In this document: piece by piece, positions 8,528 to 17,089 of the stretch
Layout of the letters: the number at the start of each line of letters is the position of its first letter
Position numbering within the stretch: position 1 is the first letter of the stretch
From: Mucilaginibacter achroorhodeus
GTDB lineage: Bacteria > Bacteroidota > Bacteroidia > Sphingobacteriales > Sphingobacteriaceae
Direction of reading: 5' to 3'
Assembly: GCF_007846095.1 (NCBI RefSeq)
Contig: NZ_VOEI01000008.1
Location: 1 to 64,000 of the forward strand
Length of the DNA stretch: 64,000 nt
Made by a program: the position numbers and the translations under genes
The notes under the pieces: generated by a model
What the model was told of the DNA's origin: nothing
What the model saw: only the letters and a program-made list of their open reading frames with translations
The model's database searches: none

Positions 8528-9649
8528 TTATTTTACACGAGTAATAGTCCCGGTATCGGATATGCTGATGCCGGGCTGCAAAAAATCAGTTTCAGTAAGT
8601 GACTTTATCTTTCGCGCTGCGCGGAAAAAAGTATCAGGCTTTACACCGGCAAAGTGGTCTTGCCGGTATGATTTTATCTGCCCTGTCACAAACTCTCCCA
8701 TTTTATTTAGCTTCACTTTTAACAATGGTGCCAGTCCGCATATGCCGCTTACGCTAACACCTTTGTAAGTTGCAAAATTACCAAGGCTGTAAGCAATCAA
8801 CTTGTTTTTATACAGTTCCATTGCACGGGCTACATGCGGGCCGTGGCCTATCACCAGGTCTGCACCTGCATCGACTGCGGCATGGCTAAATTGAACAAGA
8901 TCTCCGCGGTTCTCCCCTTTAAATAATTCTACAGAATCTTTAACATGTTCATAGCCTACACCTTCGCCTCCACCGTGAAACGATACGATCACAACATCAT
9001 TGTTCGCCTTAAGCTTACTGATGATTTTTTGTGCGTGCTTTATATTCAGTAATGATACCGTTTGCGCATTCGGCGAAAAGGCACAGAAGCCATACTTAAC
9101 ACCATTTACAGTAAACTCCTTTAAAGGTTGGCTTTTAAACCCCGCGAAAGCTAACCCCAAACTATCTAAAACCTTCACAGTGCTTTTGCGGCCAGCCAGG
9201 TCAAAATCATTAGAGTGGTTATTGCCAACACTGATGAGGTTAAAGCCGGCAGCTTTTATCACACTCCCGTATCGCTCCGGCATCCTGAATAAATACGGTG
9301 CGTGTTTAAACTTGAGTTTATAATTAACCGGGGCGCCGGTATCAAGCAGCACGCCCTCCAAATTGGCAAACGCAATATCGGCGTCCTTAAGATCTTTGAT
9401 CACGTATTTAAAAGTGCCTTTTGCATCATCAGGCGGCAAACCTGTACTGTCGGGGTATGAACTACCCAACATAATATCACCAACTGCCACAATGGTAATT
9501 AGGCTATCTGTACCAGATGAACTTGTATCTGCTTTAATATCTTTAGCTGTACGGTTAACAACATCTGCAGATTGTTTTCTTGCGGAGCGCTGGCCACAAG
9601 CAGAAAAAAGTGCAATTAATGCCAAATAAATTACTAACCGGTAGTTCAT
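8528..9649 (-). CDS. CapA-like metallophosphatase-fold lipoprotein
   Basis: 373 aa from the ATG at 9649. A start at 9700 is also open but lies inside the hairpin that ends the upstream gene, so the inner start is preferred; it gives a lipoprotein signal (MNYRLVIYLALIALFSAC, lipid on Cys18). The family (PGA_cap, CapA/PgsA) has a calcineurin-like fold: visible metal-site motifs are GDIMLGSS, NLEGVL, GNNHSNDF, SFHGG and VIGHGPH. CapA proteins take part in poly-gamma-glutamate capsule export, but many homologues occur outside any capsule cluster. No capB/capC lies in this window, so its substrate is unknown. Confidence 0.82.
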   Translation of the reverse strand: MNYRLVIYLALIALFSACGQRSARKQSADVVNRTAKDIKADTSSSGTDSLITIVAVGDIMLGSSYPDSTGLPPDDAKGTFKYVIKDLKDADIAFANLEGVLLDTGAPVNYKLKFKHAPYLFRMPERYGSVIKAAGFNLISVGNNHSNDFDLAGRKSTVKVLDSLGLAFAGFKSQPLKEFTVNGVKYGFCAFSPNAQTVSLLNIKHAQKIISKLKANNDVVIVSFHGGGEGVGYEHVKDSVELFKGENRGDLVQFSHAAVDAGADLVIGHGPHVARAMELYKNKLIAYSLGNFATYKGVSVSGICGLAPLLKVKLNKMGEFVTGQIKSYRQDHFAGVKPDTFFRAARKIKSLTETDFLQPGISISDTGTITRVK

Positions 9650-9660
9650 ATATGGGCATA

Positions 9661-9691
9661 AAAAAATCCTTTCATGGTTATGAAAGGATTT
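9661..9691 (-). terminator. Terminator between the NlpC/P60 and CapA-like genes
   Basis: A perfect 12-base stem: AAATCCTTTCAT (9664-9675) and ATGAAAGGATTT (9680-9691) around GGTT. On the minus strand it is followed by a T-run. It decides the start of the CapA-like gene, since the longer frame would begin inside it. Confidence 0.8.
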
Positions 9692-9715
9692 GGAATTCAA
9701 TTTAGGTATATTTAA

Positions 9716-10306
9716 TTAGTTAGTCGGCTTTTCATCGAATTTATCGTCAGCTGATGCCGAAGAAGTAAACTCGTTCTTAAATGATTCTAATATGCGGCCA
9801 CCTTTGTAAAAGTAGCGGCTGTAGTAAGCTTCATCAAGGTTGCTGATAGCTACACCTTTTGATGATGCGTGTGCAAACCTGCCGTTGCCAAGGTAAATAC
9901 CTACGTGCGAAATGCTACGGCTGTGTATTTTAAAGAATACCAGATCACCTTCTTTAAGATCATCTTTACCAACCGGGCTCACCATGCTGAAAATATCGCG
10001 AGAGCTGCGGCGGATAGACATATTAAATACGTCGCTGTATAATTGCTTTGTAAAGGCCGAACAATCGATACCCCTGCGAGAGCTACCACCGAAACGATAC
10101 GGAGTTCCGATCCAATCGTACACAAAATGGAAAAGCTTCATATTTGAGGTTGCAGAAACCGCAACACCCATAATTTGAGAAAGGTAATCCTTTGCTAAAC
10201 TCTCCTGCTCTGCAGCATCGGCTGCCGGAGTTGGAACGCTTTTTGTTTGAGCTTGAGCAGCTAATGTGCTCAAAAATAGTGCAATAGCAATTGTAATTTT
10301 CTTCAT
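9716..10306 (-). CDS. NlpC/P60 family cell-wall hydrolase
   Basis: 196 aa with a cleavable signal peptide (MKKITIAIALFLSTLAAQAQ). The NlpC/P60 domain covers about residues 55-165. The catalytic Cys is in GIDCSAF (Cys82), the His in SISHVGIYLG (His134), and the third polar residue in RFAHASS (His146). This family cleaves D-Glu-gamma-mDAP (or related) bonds in peptidoglycan peptides in the periplasm. The conserved order C-H-H is intact, so the enzyme should be active. It is a single-gene unit closed by a terminator, divergent from pdhA across a 450-bp gap. Similar to Spr/MepS-type murein endopeptidases. Confidence 0.9.
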   Translation of the reverse strand: MKKITIAIALFLSTLAAQAQTKSVPTPAADAAEQESLAKDYLSQIMGVAVSATSNMKLFHFVYDWIGTPYRFGGSSRRGIDCSAFTKQLYSDVFNMSIRRSSRDIFSMVSPVGKDDLKEGDLVFFKIHSRSISHVGIYLGNGRFAHASSKGVAISNLDEAYYSRYFYKGGRILESFKNEFTSSASADDKFDEKPTN

Positions 10307-10679
10307 TTAATCACTTTGGTTTGTCGAATTAGGGCGACAAATGTTTCTTAAACTGGACAGTATGTCTATTGTTGGGTACAAAACTATCCATTTAATCCAA
10401 TTATCCAAATTATATTTGAAAATCGTTTAAGTAAATATTTTTAAACACCTGTTAACAAAACTCATTGTACGGTAAAATTATTGTACGAGTTTCATGTAAA
10501 ATCAGTTACACAAATAATATGTACGCATAATTTTTTTCTGAAAAGAATATTATGTGTTTAACCATTATTACAGCATACCTTTAGTGGCTAAATGTCTGTT
10601 ATCCAAAGTATATTTTGAGAATTTTGGCAACAACAAATTTGCCCAACGCGTCACAACCACACAAAGTGTCAATTTTAAA

Positions 10680-10693
10680 CAACAAATTTGTTG
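10680..10693. promoter_or_regulatory. Palindrome upstream of pdhA, possible operator
   Basis: CAACAAATTTGTTG is a perfect 14-base palindrome, 28 bases upstream of the presumed -7 element. A partial copy (CAACAAATTTG) lies 49 bases further upstream. This is the spacing and shape of a regulator binding pair, but no regulator is known. Confidence 0.35.
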
Positions 10694-10720
10694 CAGTTTC
10701 GGTTATTTGCAGGATATAAT

Positions 10721-10728
10721 TAGATTTG
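10721..10728 (+). promoter_or_regulatory. Bacteroidota -7 element of pdhA
   Basis: TAGATTTG matches TAnnTTTG exactly and lies 29 bases before the pdhA ATG. No TTG is found at the ideal distance upstream. Confidence 0.45.
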
Positions 10729-10757
10729 CACTTTCTCATAGCAACCTTAATTGATAA

Positions 10758-11753
10758 ATGAGTTCAATCGAAATAACTAAAGACACCTACCTGATGTGGT
10801 ACGAGTCTATGCTACTGATGCGTAAATTTGAAGAGAAGACCGGTCAATTATACGGTCAGCAAAAGATACGCGGATTCTGTCACCTTTATATTGGCCAGGA
10901 AGCTGTTTTAGCCGGCGCCATGTCTGTTATCCGCCATGAGGATAGCATGATCACTGCTTACCGCGATCACGCACACGCTTTAGCAAAAGGTACATCGCCA
11001 AATGCTATTATGGCAGAGATGTATGGTAAAGCAACAGGCTGCTCAAAAGGTAAAGGCGGTTCAATGCACATGTTCGACAAAGAAAACCATTTCTATGGCG
11101 GCCATGGTATTGTGGGCGGCCAGGTGCCACTGGGTGCAGGTATTGCATTTGCCGAAAAATTTAAAGGCACCGATAACGTAAACATTGCCTACATGGGTGA
11201 TGGTGCCGTTCGCCAGGGTGCTTTAACAGAAACATTTAACATGGCTGCCCTTTGGAAACTGCCTGTTATATTTATTTGCGAGAACAATGGTTATGCAATG
11301 GGTACATCTGTAGAGCGCACTACTGCACAAACTGATATTTATAAATTAGGCCTTCCGTACGGTATCCCTTCATCACCGGTTGATGGCATGGATCCGGTAG
11401 CTGTTCACAACGCTATGGACGAGGCTGTGCAACGCGCACGCCGCGGCGAAGGCCCTACCTTCCTTGAAATGCGCACTTACCGCTTCAAAGGCCACTCAAT
11501 GAGCGACCCGCAAAAGTACCGCACCAAGGAAGAGCTTGAAAGCTACAAAGCCAAAGACCCTATCGAGATCACCAAACTTGCTATCGAGAAAAACGGTTAT
11601 GCTGATGAGAAGTGGTTTGAAGAGATAGACGCGAAAATTAAGGCCCAGGTAGAAGAGGCCGTAAAATTTGCAGAGGAATCGCCATGGCCAGAGGCATCAG
11701 AATTATACACTGATGTTTACGTTCAGCAGGATTATCCTTACATCCGCGACTAA
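10758..11753 (+). CDS. pdhA: Pyruvate dehydrogenase E1 component, alpha subunit
   Basis: 331 aa. Thiamine diphosphate-binding fold with the motif GDGAVRQGALTETFNMAALW starting at 147 (GDG) and ending with ENN at 175-177, which together bind the Mg-ThDP. The loop RFKGHSMSDPQKYR near 240-253 carries the conserved serine that is phosphorylated in mitochondrial enzymes. It catalyses decarboxylation of pyruvate with the beta subunit and passes the acetyl group to E2. In Bacteroidota pdhA and the E2 gene (pdhC) are usually adjacent and pdhB is elsewhere, as seen here: E2 starts 40 bases downstream. The 450-bp upstream region has palindromes that may control the operon. Confidence 0.95.
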   Translation: MSSIEITKDTYLMWYESMLLMRKFEEKTGQLYGQQKIRGFCHLYIGQEAVLAGAMSVIRHEDSMITAYRDHAHALAKGTSPNAIMAEMYGKATGCSKGKGGSMHMFDKENHFYGGHGIVGGQVPLGAGIAFAEKFKGTDNVNIAYMGDGAVRQGALTETFNMAALWKLPVIFICENNGYAMGTSVERTTAQTDIYKLGLPYGIPSSPVDGMDPVAVHNAMDEAVQRARRGEGPTFLEMRTYRFKGHSMSDPQKYRTKEELESYKAKDPIEITKLAIEKNGYADEKWFEEIDAKIKAQVEEAVKFAEESPWPEASELYTDVYVQQDYPYIRD

Positions 11754-11793
11754 CAAATTTATTTGATCACATTAACAAAATTCATCACAATAT

Positions 11794-13482
11794 ATGGCTG
11801 AAGTAGTTAAAATGCCTAAAATGAGCGATACCATGACCGAAGGTGTGGTAGCTAAATGGCATAAAAAGGTTGGCGACAAAGTAAAATCCGGCGATGTTTT
11901 GGCTGAGATCGAAACTGATAAAGCTACCATGGATTTTGAATCGTACCAGGATGGTGTGCTTTTGTATATAGGTATACAAGAAGGTAGCGCTGCCCCGGTT
12001 GATGCCGTTATTGCCGTTTTAGGTAAAGAGGGTGAAGATTATAAAGCGCTTTTAGAAGGCGAAGGCAATACTGCACCTGCCAAGGAAGAAAAACCTGCCG
12101 AAGATAAAAAACCTGCTGCAGCTGAAGAGTCGAAACCTGCTGCAGCTGCAGAGAAATCTGCGTCAGCAAAACCAAAAGTAGATACATCAAGCATCCCGGC
12201 TACGGTAATACGTATGCCTTTGCTTAGCGATACCATGACCGAGGGTACCATTGAAAAATGGAATTTTAAGGTTGGTGATAAAGTAAAAGCTGACGATTCA
12301 TTAGCTGATGTTGCTACCGATAAGGCAACAATGGAAGTAGTAGGTTATGAAGCGGGAACCCTGCTTTACATTGGTGTTAAAGAAGGCGAAGCTGCTAAAG
12401 TAAACGATATTATAGCCATTGTTGGTAAAGAAGGTACTGATATACAGCCTTTACTGGATAATGCTGATGGCGCCGATGGCCAGGCATCAGCTCCTGCAAC
12501 GCAGGAAGAAAAACCTGCTGCCGAAGCTGCTTCTGCCCACGCTGCTTCAAACGAAGCACAAGGCTCAACTGCTGATGACAGCCGCGTTAAAGCGTCTCCG
12601 TTAGCACGTAAGATCGCTAAAGAAAAAGGCATCAACCTTAATGATGTTAAAGGCTCTGCCGATGGCGGCCGTATCATCAAAAAAGACGTTGAAGGCTTTA
12701 CTCCTTCTGCAAAACCTGCAGAAAGCGCTCCGGCCGCACAAGGTGCATCTGCCCCTGCTGCAGATAAAGCGCCGATCACTTTGCCAACATTTACCGGCGA
12801 AGAGAAATTCAGCGAAAGACCGGTTACGCAAATGCGTAAGGCTATCAGCCGCCGCTTATCTGAAAGTTTGTTTACCGCGCCGCATTTCTACGTTACCATG
12901 TCTATAGATATGGACCAGGCAATTGCTGCGCGTACTAAAATGAACGACATTGCCCCGGTTAAAATATCATTTAACGACTTTGTGGTTAAAGCTGTTGCTG
13001 TTGCCCTTCGCCAGCATCCTGCAATTAACTCATCGTTCCAGGGCGATACCATCCGTACCAACCAACACGTACACGTAGGTGTAGCCGTTGCGGTTGATGA
13101 GGGCTTATTGGTACCGGTTATCAAATTTGCCGATGGTAAATCATTAAGCCACATCTCTGCCGAAGTAAAAGAGTTTGCCGGTAAAGCAAAATCTAAAAAA
13201 TTACAACCTGCAGAAATGGAAGGCTCAACCTTCACCATATCAAACTTAGGTATGTTTGGTGTTGACGAGTTTACTGCCATCATTAACACACCAAATGCTT
13301 GTATCCTCGCGGTTAGCGGTATCCAACAAGTACCTGTTGTTAAGAACGGTGCTGTAGTGGCTGGTAACATTATGAAGGTTACACTAAGCGCCGACCACCG
13401 TGTGGTTGATGGTGCAACAGCTGCAGCATTCCTGCAAACGCTTAAATCATTATTAGAAGAGCCTGTAAGGCTGTTGATATAA
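11794..13482 (+). CDS. pdhC: Pyruvate dehydrogenase E2, dihydrolipoyl acetyltransferase
   Basis: 562 aa. Two lipoyl domains, each with the lipoylated lysine in an ETDKATM/ATDKATM motif (Lys43 and Lys177), are separated by Ala/Pro/Lys-rich flexible linkers. The peripheral-subunit-binding domain lies near 262-305 (starting KASPLARKIAKEKGI). The catalytic acetyltransferase domain is about 335-562, with the active site DHRVVDG (His535, Asp539). It forms the core of the complex and transfers acetyl to CoA. Operon with pdhA (40-base gap), ended by a terminator at 13507-13538. The linkers have strongly biased Ala/Glu/Pro composition, which gives long spurious frames on the other strand. Confidence 0.95.
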   Translation: MAEVVKMPKMSDTMTEGVVAKWHKKVGDKVKSGDVLAEIETDKATMDFESYQDGVLLYIGIQEGSAAPVDAVIAVLGKEGEDYKALLEGEGNTAPAKEEKPAEDKKPAAAEESKPAAAAEKSASAKPKVDTSSIPATVIRMPLLSDTMTEGTIEKWNFKVGDKVKADDSLADVATDKATMEVVGYEAGTLLYIGVKEGEAAKVNDIIAIVGKEGTDIQPLLDNADGADGQASAPATQEEKPAAEAASAHAASNEAQGSTADDSRVKASPLARKIAKEKGINLNDVKGSADGGRIIKKDVEGFTPSAKPAESAPAAQGASAPAADKAPITLPTFTGEEKFSERPVTQMRKAISRRLSESLFTAPHFYVTMSIDMDQAIAARTKMNDIAPVKISFNDFVVKAVAVALRQHPAINSSFQGDTIRTNQHVHVGVAVAVDEGLLVPVIKFADGKSLSHISAEVKEFAGKAKSKKLQPAEMEGSTFTISNLGMFGVDEFTAIINTPNACILAVSGIQQVPVVKNGAVVAGNIMKVTLSADHRVVDGATAAAFLQTLKSLLEEPVRLLI

Positions 13483-13506
13483 GTCTGAAGACTGAAGTTA
13501 AAAGCA

Positions 13507-13538
13507 AAAGCGGTGAGATGCATCTCATCGCTTTTTTT
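13507..13538 (+). terminator. Rho-independent terminator of the pdhA-pdhC operon
   Basis: AGCGGTGAGATG pairs with CATCTCATCGCT (one G-T pair) and is followed by seven T residues. Confidence 0.85.
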
Positions 13539-13572
13539 GTGGCCATTATTTAGCTAAGCAAAAGCTCTTAAC

Positions 13573-13608
13573 AAACAAGGCCCGACTGACTGCAGTCGGG
13601 CCTTGTTT
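13573..13608. terminator. Bidirectional terminator before the subtilase gene end
   Basis: A perfect 16-base stem (AAACAAGGCCCGACTG at 13573-13588, its complement at 13593-13608) with a four-base loop. A-runs and T-runs flank both sides, so it can stop the minus-strand subtilase transcript and back up the plus-strand terminator. Confidence 0.85.
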
Positions 13609-13634
13609 ATTTATTTTATCTTGTTTCGATGCTC

Positions 13635-15281
13635 TTACTTACCTGCTTCAGGTGTCATTTTAGATGCCAGTACCAAAGCTTTGTAAGCATTAACAATACC
13701 ACCTGTTTTTGAAAGCGTGGTAAAATCAACTTTATCAGTTTTGCTGCCCGGTTTCAGTACCATCATACCAGTAAGTGGCGTAGCCGAACCCAGGATAGCT
13801 TGTTTCACTTGTTTAGCACTCAGGTTTGGATAGTATTCCAGTATCAAAGCTGCAACACCGGCAGTTATCGGTGACGCGAAGCTGGTACCATCAGCAGTAT
13901 TAAATTCTGCATCCATGTTTACAGAAGTAACCTTTACACCCGGCGCAAATACGTCTACATTCTTTTTCCCGTAGTTGCTAAAAGAGCCGGCAAGTTCTGC
14001 GTCTTTCCGGGCTGCAGAAGCACCAACACTGATCACGTTATCCAGATCAGTCACAGAACCATCCTCAAAAGTATCATTCGGAAACTGCGGTTTTACGTCT
14101 ACATCCTGGTTATCATTACCGGCAGCTTGCACCAACAATACGTTCTTATCAGCTGCGTATTTAAACGCGGCATCAACCCATGCTTTATGTGGCGATAACT
14201 TTTTACCAAAGCTCATGTTAATTACTCTGGCACCGTTATCAACCGCATAGCGGATCGCATTGGCAATGTCTTTATCGTATTCGTCGCCATTAGGAACCGC
14301 TTTAATGGCCATAATGCGTACGTTACTGGCCACACCATCAATACCATACTTATTATTGCGTACAGCGCCTATCAGGCCTGCTACGCCGGTACCGTGTTCA
14401 GCATCAGCAAACTTTAAGATGTTGTTACCATAAGGCTTTCCGTCCTGCATGTTAGGGTCATCACCTACTATGCGCTTACGGGCATCAAGGTCAGGGTTAA
14501 CGTCGTTGTTAAGTTTTTGCAGATACTCACTTAGGTCATTAATGATCTTCGCATTCGTTTCATCACCACCCTCCTGCTCAAATACAGATGTCCAAACGTT
14601 TTTGCTTTGGGTAACGGTATCATTGGCAGTAGTGATCTTTGCCAGATCAGACTTTTTAAATGTCCCGTCCGATTTTAGGTTCAGCGCACGTTTCACGTAT
14701 CCGCTGCTTGCCATCAAAGCATTCAGTATAGGCTGTAACTGTTTCAACTCTTCCGATGATTTGTTCACAGTTTCGGTGCGGGTAAGTTTTACCTTTTCCC
14801 AATAAGCAAACTCTTTTTCGCTGCCTGCAGGTGCGCTGGTAAGGTTCTCGTATTTGCCTTTCAGTCTGTTGTACTCGCGAACTTCCTCCGTAGTTTCGGT
14901 AAAATCACATTTGCCTCCGGGGCCACCTAAAAAGTCCCAGCCGTGTATATCATCAACATAGCCGTTTTTATCGTCATCGATACCATTGCCCGGTATCTCC
15001 TTGGTGTTTATCCAAAGTACGGGTTTAAGATCTGCCTGTGCGGTGTCAATACCGCTATCGATAGTTGCAACTACAACCGGCTTACTTTTTTTGCCCTTTA
15101 CAAACTGGTATGCCTGGTTAAGGCTGATACCGAAATAACCGTCGGTATTAAGGTCCATAAGGTGCCAGCTTTTTGGCAACTCTGCCGCTGGTTTTGGTGC
15201 AACTTGTGCGTTTGCGTTAAGGTTTATTAATAGAGCAGCGCCTACTAATGCGCCGGTGAGATTCTTGCAGATCTGGTGCAT
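13635..15281 (-). CDS. Subtilisin-like serine protease (S8 family), secreted
   Basis: 548 aa from the ATG at 15281; an upstream TTG start at 15302 is possible but weaker. A signal peptide (about residues 1-26, ending NANA) precedes the protease. The catalytic triad is Asp75 (ATIDSGID), His296 (AEHGTGVAGL) and Ser467 (DGTSFASPITAG), and the oxyanion Asn is in QAAGNDNQ. Between Asp and His about 220 residues intervene, much more than in subtilisin (about 30), so a large helical insertion (about 130-280) is present. Such subtilases in Bacteroidota are exported, possibly for nutrient digestion. No type IX sorting domain is seen at the C-terminus, so it may stay periplasmic. Confidence 0.9.
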   Translation of the reverse strand: MHQICKNLTGALVGAALLINLNANAQVAPKPAAELPKSWHLMDLNTDGYFGISLNQAYQFVKGKKSKPVVVATIDSGIDTAQADLKPVLWINTKEIPGNGIDDDKNGYVDDIHGWDFLGGPGGKCDFTETTEEVREYNRLKGKYENLTSAPAGSEKEFAYWEKVKLTRTETVNKSSEELKQLQPILNALMASSGYVKRALNLKSDGTFKKSDLAKITTANDTVTQSKNVWTSVFEQEGGDETNAKIINDLSEYLQKLNNDVNPDLDARKRIVGDDPNMQDGKPYGNNILKFADAEHGTGVAGLIGAVRNNKYGIDGVASNVRIMAIKAVPNGDEYDKDIANAIRYAVDNGARVINMSFGKKLSPHKAWVDAAFKYAADKNVLLVQAAGNDNQDVDVKPQFPNDTFEDGSVTDLDNVISVGASAARKDAELAGSFSNYGKKNVDVFAPGVKVTSVNMDAEFNTADGTSFASPITAGVAALILEYYPNLSAKQVKQAILGSATPLTGMMVLKPGSKTDKVDFTTLSKTGGIVNAYKALVLASKMTPEAGK

Positions 15282-15308
15282 ATTTAAATTTAAGTGTTTC
15301 AATTAAAA

Positions 15309-16850
15309 TTACAGGTCGAATTTAATGCCCTGCGCTAAAGGCAACGTTTTAGAATAGTTTATAGTATTCGTTTGCCTGCGCATGTATACTTTCCATGCAT
15401 CAGAACCGCTCTCACGGCCGCCGCCGGTTTCCTTTTCACCGCCAAATGCGCCACCGATCTCCGCACCTGATGTGCCTATGTTAACGTTAGCGATGCCACA
15501 ATCAGATCCCGCGGAGGATAAGAATTTTTCTGCATCCCGCAGGCTGTTGGTCATAATAGCAGATGACAGCCCTTGCGGCACACCGTTCTGCAGCGCTATG
15601 GCATCATCTATATCCTTGTACTTTATCAAATATAAAATGGGTGCAAATGTTTCGTGCTGCACAATTTTGTAGTGGTTTTCAACCTCCGCAATACAAGGTT
15701 TTACATAGCATCCTGATCGGTAAGCTTCACCTTCTAACCTGCCGCCTTCAACAATAAAATGGCCGCCTTCTGTTTTACATTTTTCTATCGAATCCAGGTA
15801 AGCTGCAACCGCATCGGCATCTATCAGCGGCCCCATATGGTTAGCCTCATCAAGCGGGTTCCCTATTTTTATCTGACCATACGCATTTACCAGCTTTTGT
15901 TTAAAGGCATCGTAAACACTCTCGTGGATAATTAACCGGCGTGTTGTGGTACAACGCTGCCCGGCAGTGCCCACGGCACCAAATACAGCGCCAATAAGTG
16001 CCATATCCAGGTCGGCATTTTCGGTAATGATAATCGCGTTATTTCCGCCCAGCTCCAGCAGGCTTTTACCGAGGCGTGCACCAACTGCAGCCGAAACCGC
16101 TTTACCCATGCGGGTAGAGCCTGTTGCAGATATCAACGGTACGCGTGTATCATTACTCATTAGCTCACCAATTTTATGATCGCCAATTACAAGGCAGCTA
16201 ACGCCCTCATCAACACCGTTACGGCTAAATACTTCCTGCACAATGCGTTGGCAGGCAATTGCTGTGAGAGGTGTTTTTTCTGATGGCTTCCAAACGCAAA
16301 CGTCACCACATACCCAGGCCAGCATAGCATTCCAGCTCCATACCGCTACCGGGAAATTAAAGGCGGAAATAATGCCTACCACACCCAATGGGTGATATTG
16401 CTCGTACATGCGGTGGTTGGGGCGCTCGCTGTGCATAGTCAATCCATACAATTGGCGGCTTAAGCCTACAGCAAAATCGCAGATGTCAATCATCTCCTGT
16501 ACTTCGCCGTAACCTTCCTGCAGGCTTTTGCCCATTTCGTATGATACCAAAGTACCCAGTTGTTTCTTGTTTGCGCGCAACTGCTCGCCTATCTGCCTTA
16601 TAATTTCGCCACGTTTGGGCGAAGGGATTTGTCGCCATGTTTTAAACGCTTTAATAGCGGTATCAACCACCTGGTTGTATTCTTCTTCGGTAGCAAATGT
16701 AACAGAAGCTATCTTTTGGCCGTCAACAGGCGAATGGATATCCTGTACAGTACCACCACCGGTATTACACCAGCTATTACCTGTACTAAACGATGGGTTT
16801 ATGTCGTTTATATGTAAATGATTGAGAACATCTTTTATAGGTAGGCTCAT
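15309..16850 (-). CDS. Aldehyde dehydrogenase, ALDH7 (aminoadipate semialdehyde) type
   Basis: 513 aa from the ATG at 16850; the open frame extends 29 codons further, but that stretch lacks family similarity. It has the NAD-binding Rossmann fold, the catalytic Glu in LELGGNNAIII and the catalytic Cys in GTAGQRCTTTRRL. The GGEKETGGGRESGSDAW segment near the C-terminus is typical of ALDH7A1 (antiquitin), which oxidises alpha-aminoadipic semialdehyde to aminoadipate in lysine breakdown. The exact substrate is inferred from family. It is 27 bases upstream of the subtilase, same strand, so it may be cotranscribed. A 16-base palindrome lies about 100 bases upstream of its start. Confidence 0.85.
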   Translation of the reverse strand: MSLPIKDVLNHLHINDINPSFSTGNSWCNTGGGTVQDIHSPVDGQKIASVTFATEEEYNQVVDTAIKAFKTWRQIPSPKRGEIIRQIGEQLRANKKQLGTLVSYEMGKSLQEGYGEVQEMIDICDFAVGLSRQLYGLTMHSERPNHRMYEQYHPLGVVGIISAFNFPVAVWSWNAMLAWVCGDVCVWKPSEKTPLTAIACQRIVQEVFSRNGVDEGVSCLVIGDHKIGELMSNDTRVPLISATGSTRMGKAVSAAVGARLGKSLLELGGNNAIIITENADLDMALIGAVFGAVGTAGQRCTTTRRLIIHESVYDAFKQKLVNAYGQIKIGNPLDEANHMGPLIDADAVAAYLDSIEKCKTEGGHFIVEGGRLEGEAYRSGCYVKPCIAEVENHYKIVQHETFAPILYLIKYKDIDDAIALQNGVPQGLSSAIMTNSLRDAEKFLSSAGSDCGIANVNIGTSGAEIGGAFGGEKETGGGRESGSDAWKVYMRRQTNTINYSKTLPLAQGIKFDL

Positions 16851-16949
16851 AATAGGTACTTTTGTCAAAGTTAGAAAATCTTTTAGGGCAATCACAACAC
16901 TCATCCACTGCCGGCACAAACGCTTATTATTTATCAATCAGGCATTTGT

Positions 16950-16965
16950 ATTAACAGCTGTTAAT
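16950..16965. promoter_or_regulatory. 16-base palindrome, candidate operator
   Basis: ATTAACAGCTGTTAAT is a perfect palindrome in the gap between the divergent ALDH and TPR genes, about 100 bases from the first and 125 from the second start. It is a plausible repressor site; no regulator gene lies nearby. Confidence 0.4.
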
Positions 16966-17089
16966 AATGTGCATATGTTGAAAACTTAATTGCCCTTGAG
17001 AGGCTTAATATTGTAATTTAAACATGAGTTTAAACCGGATGAGGCCGACGCCTGTACCGGCAAAATAGTGTTCTCTTAAATAAACTTGA

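Larger units (their letters stand above)
10307..10757. other. 450-bp AT-rich intergenic region between nlpC-like gene and pdhA
   Basis: No convincing gene is seen: the only plus-strand open frame (10554-10754) has no coding character. The region holds two copies of CAACAAATTTG (10631-10641 and 10680-10690), the second extending to a perfect 14-base palindrome ending at 10693; two copies of ATTGTACG near 10464 and 10479; and a -7 element for pdhA at 10721-10728. Confidence 0.6.

Noticed and set aside
9650..9700. Longer N-terminus for the CapA-like lipoprotein
   Set aside because: It would start inside the terminator hairpin of the upstream gene and displace the lipoprotein signal.
10554..10754. 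66-codon plus-strand frame in the gap before pdhA
   Set aside because: It has a GTG start, AT-rich composition and no coding character; palindromes and the pdhA -7 element lie within it.
12039..12779. Long reverse-strand frames inside the E2 gene
   Set aside because: They arise from the Ala/Glu/Pro/Lys-rich linkers of E2 read on the other strand; no start context or family signal.
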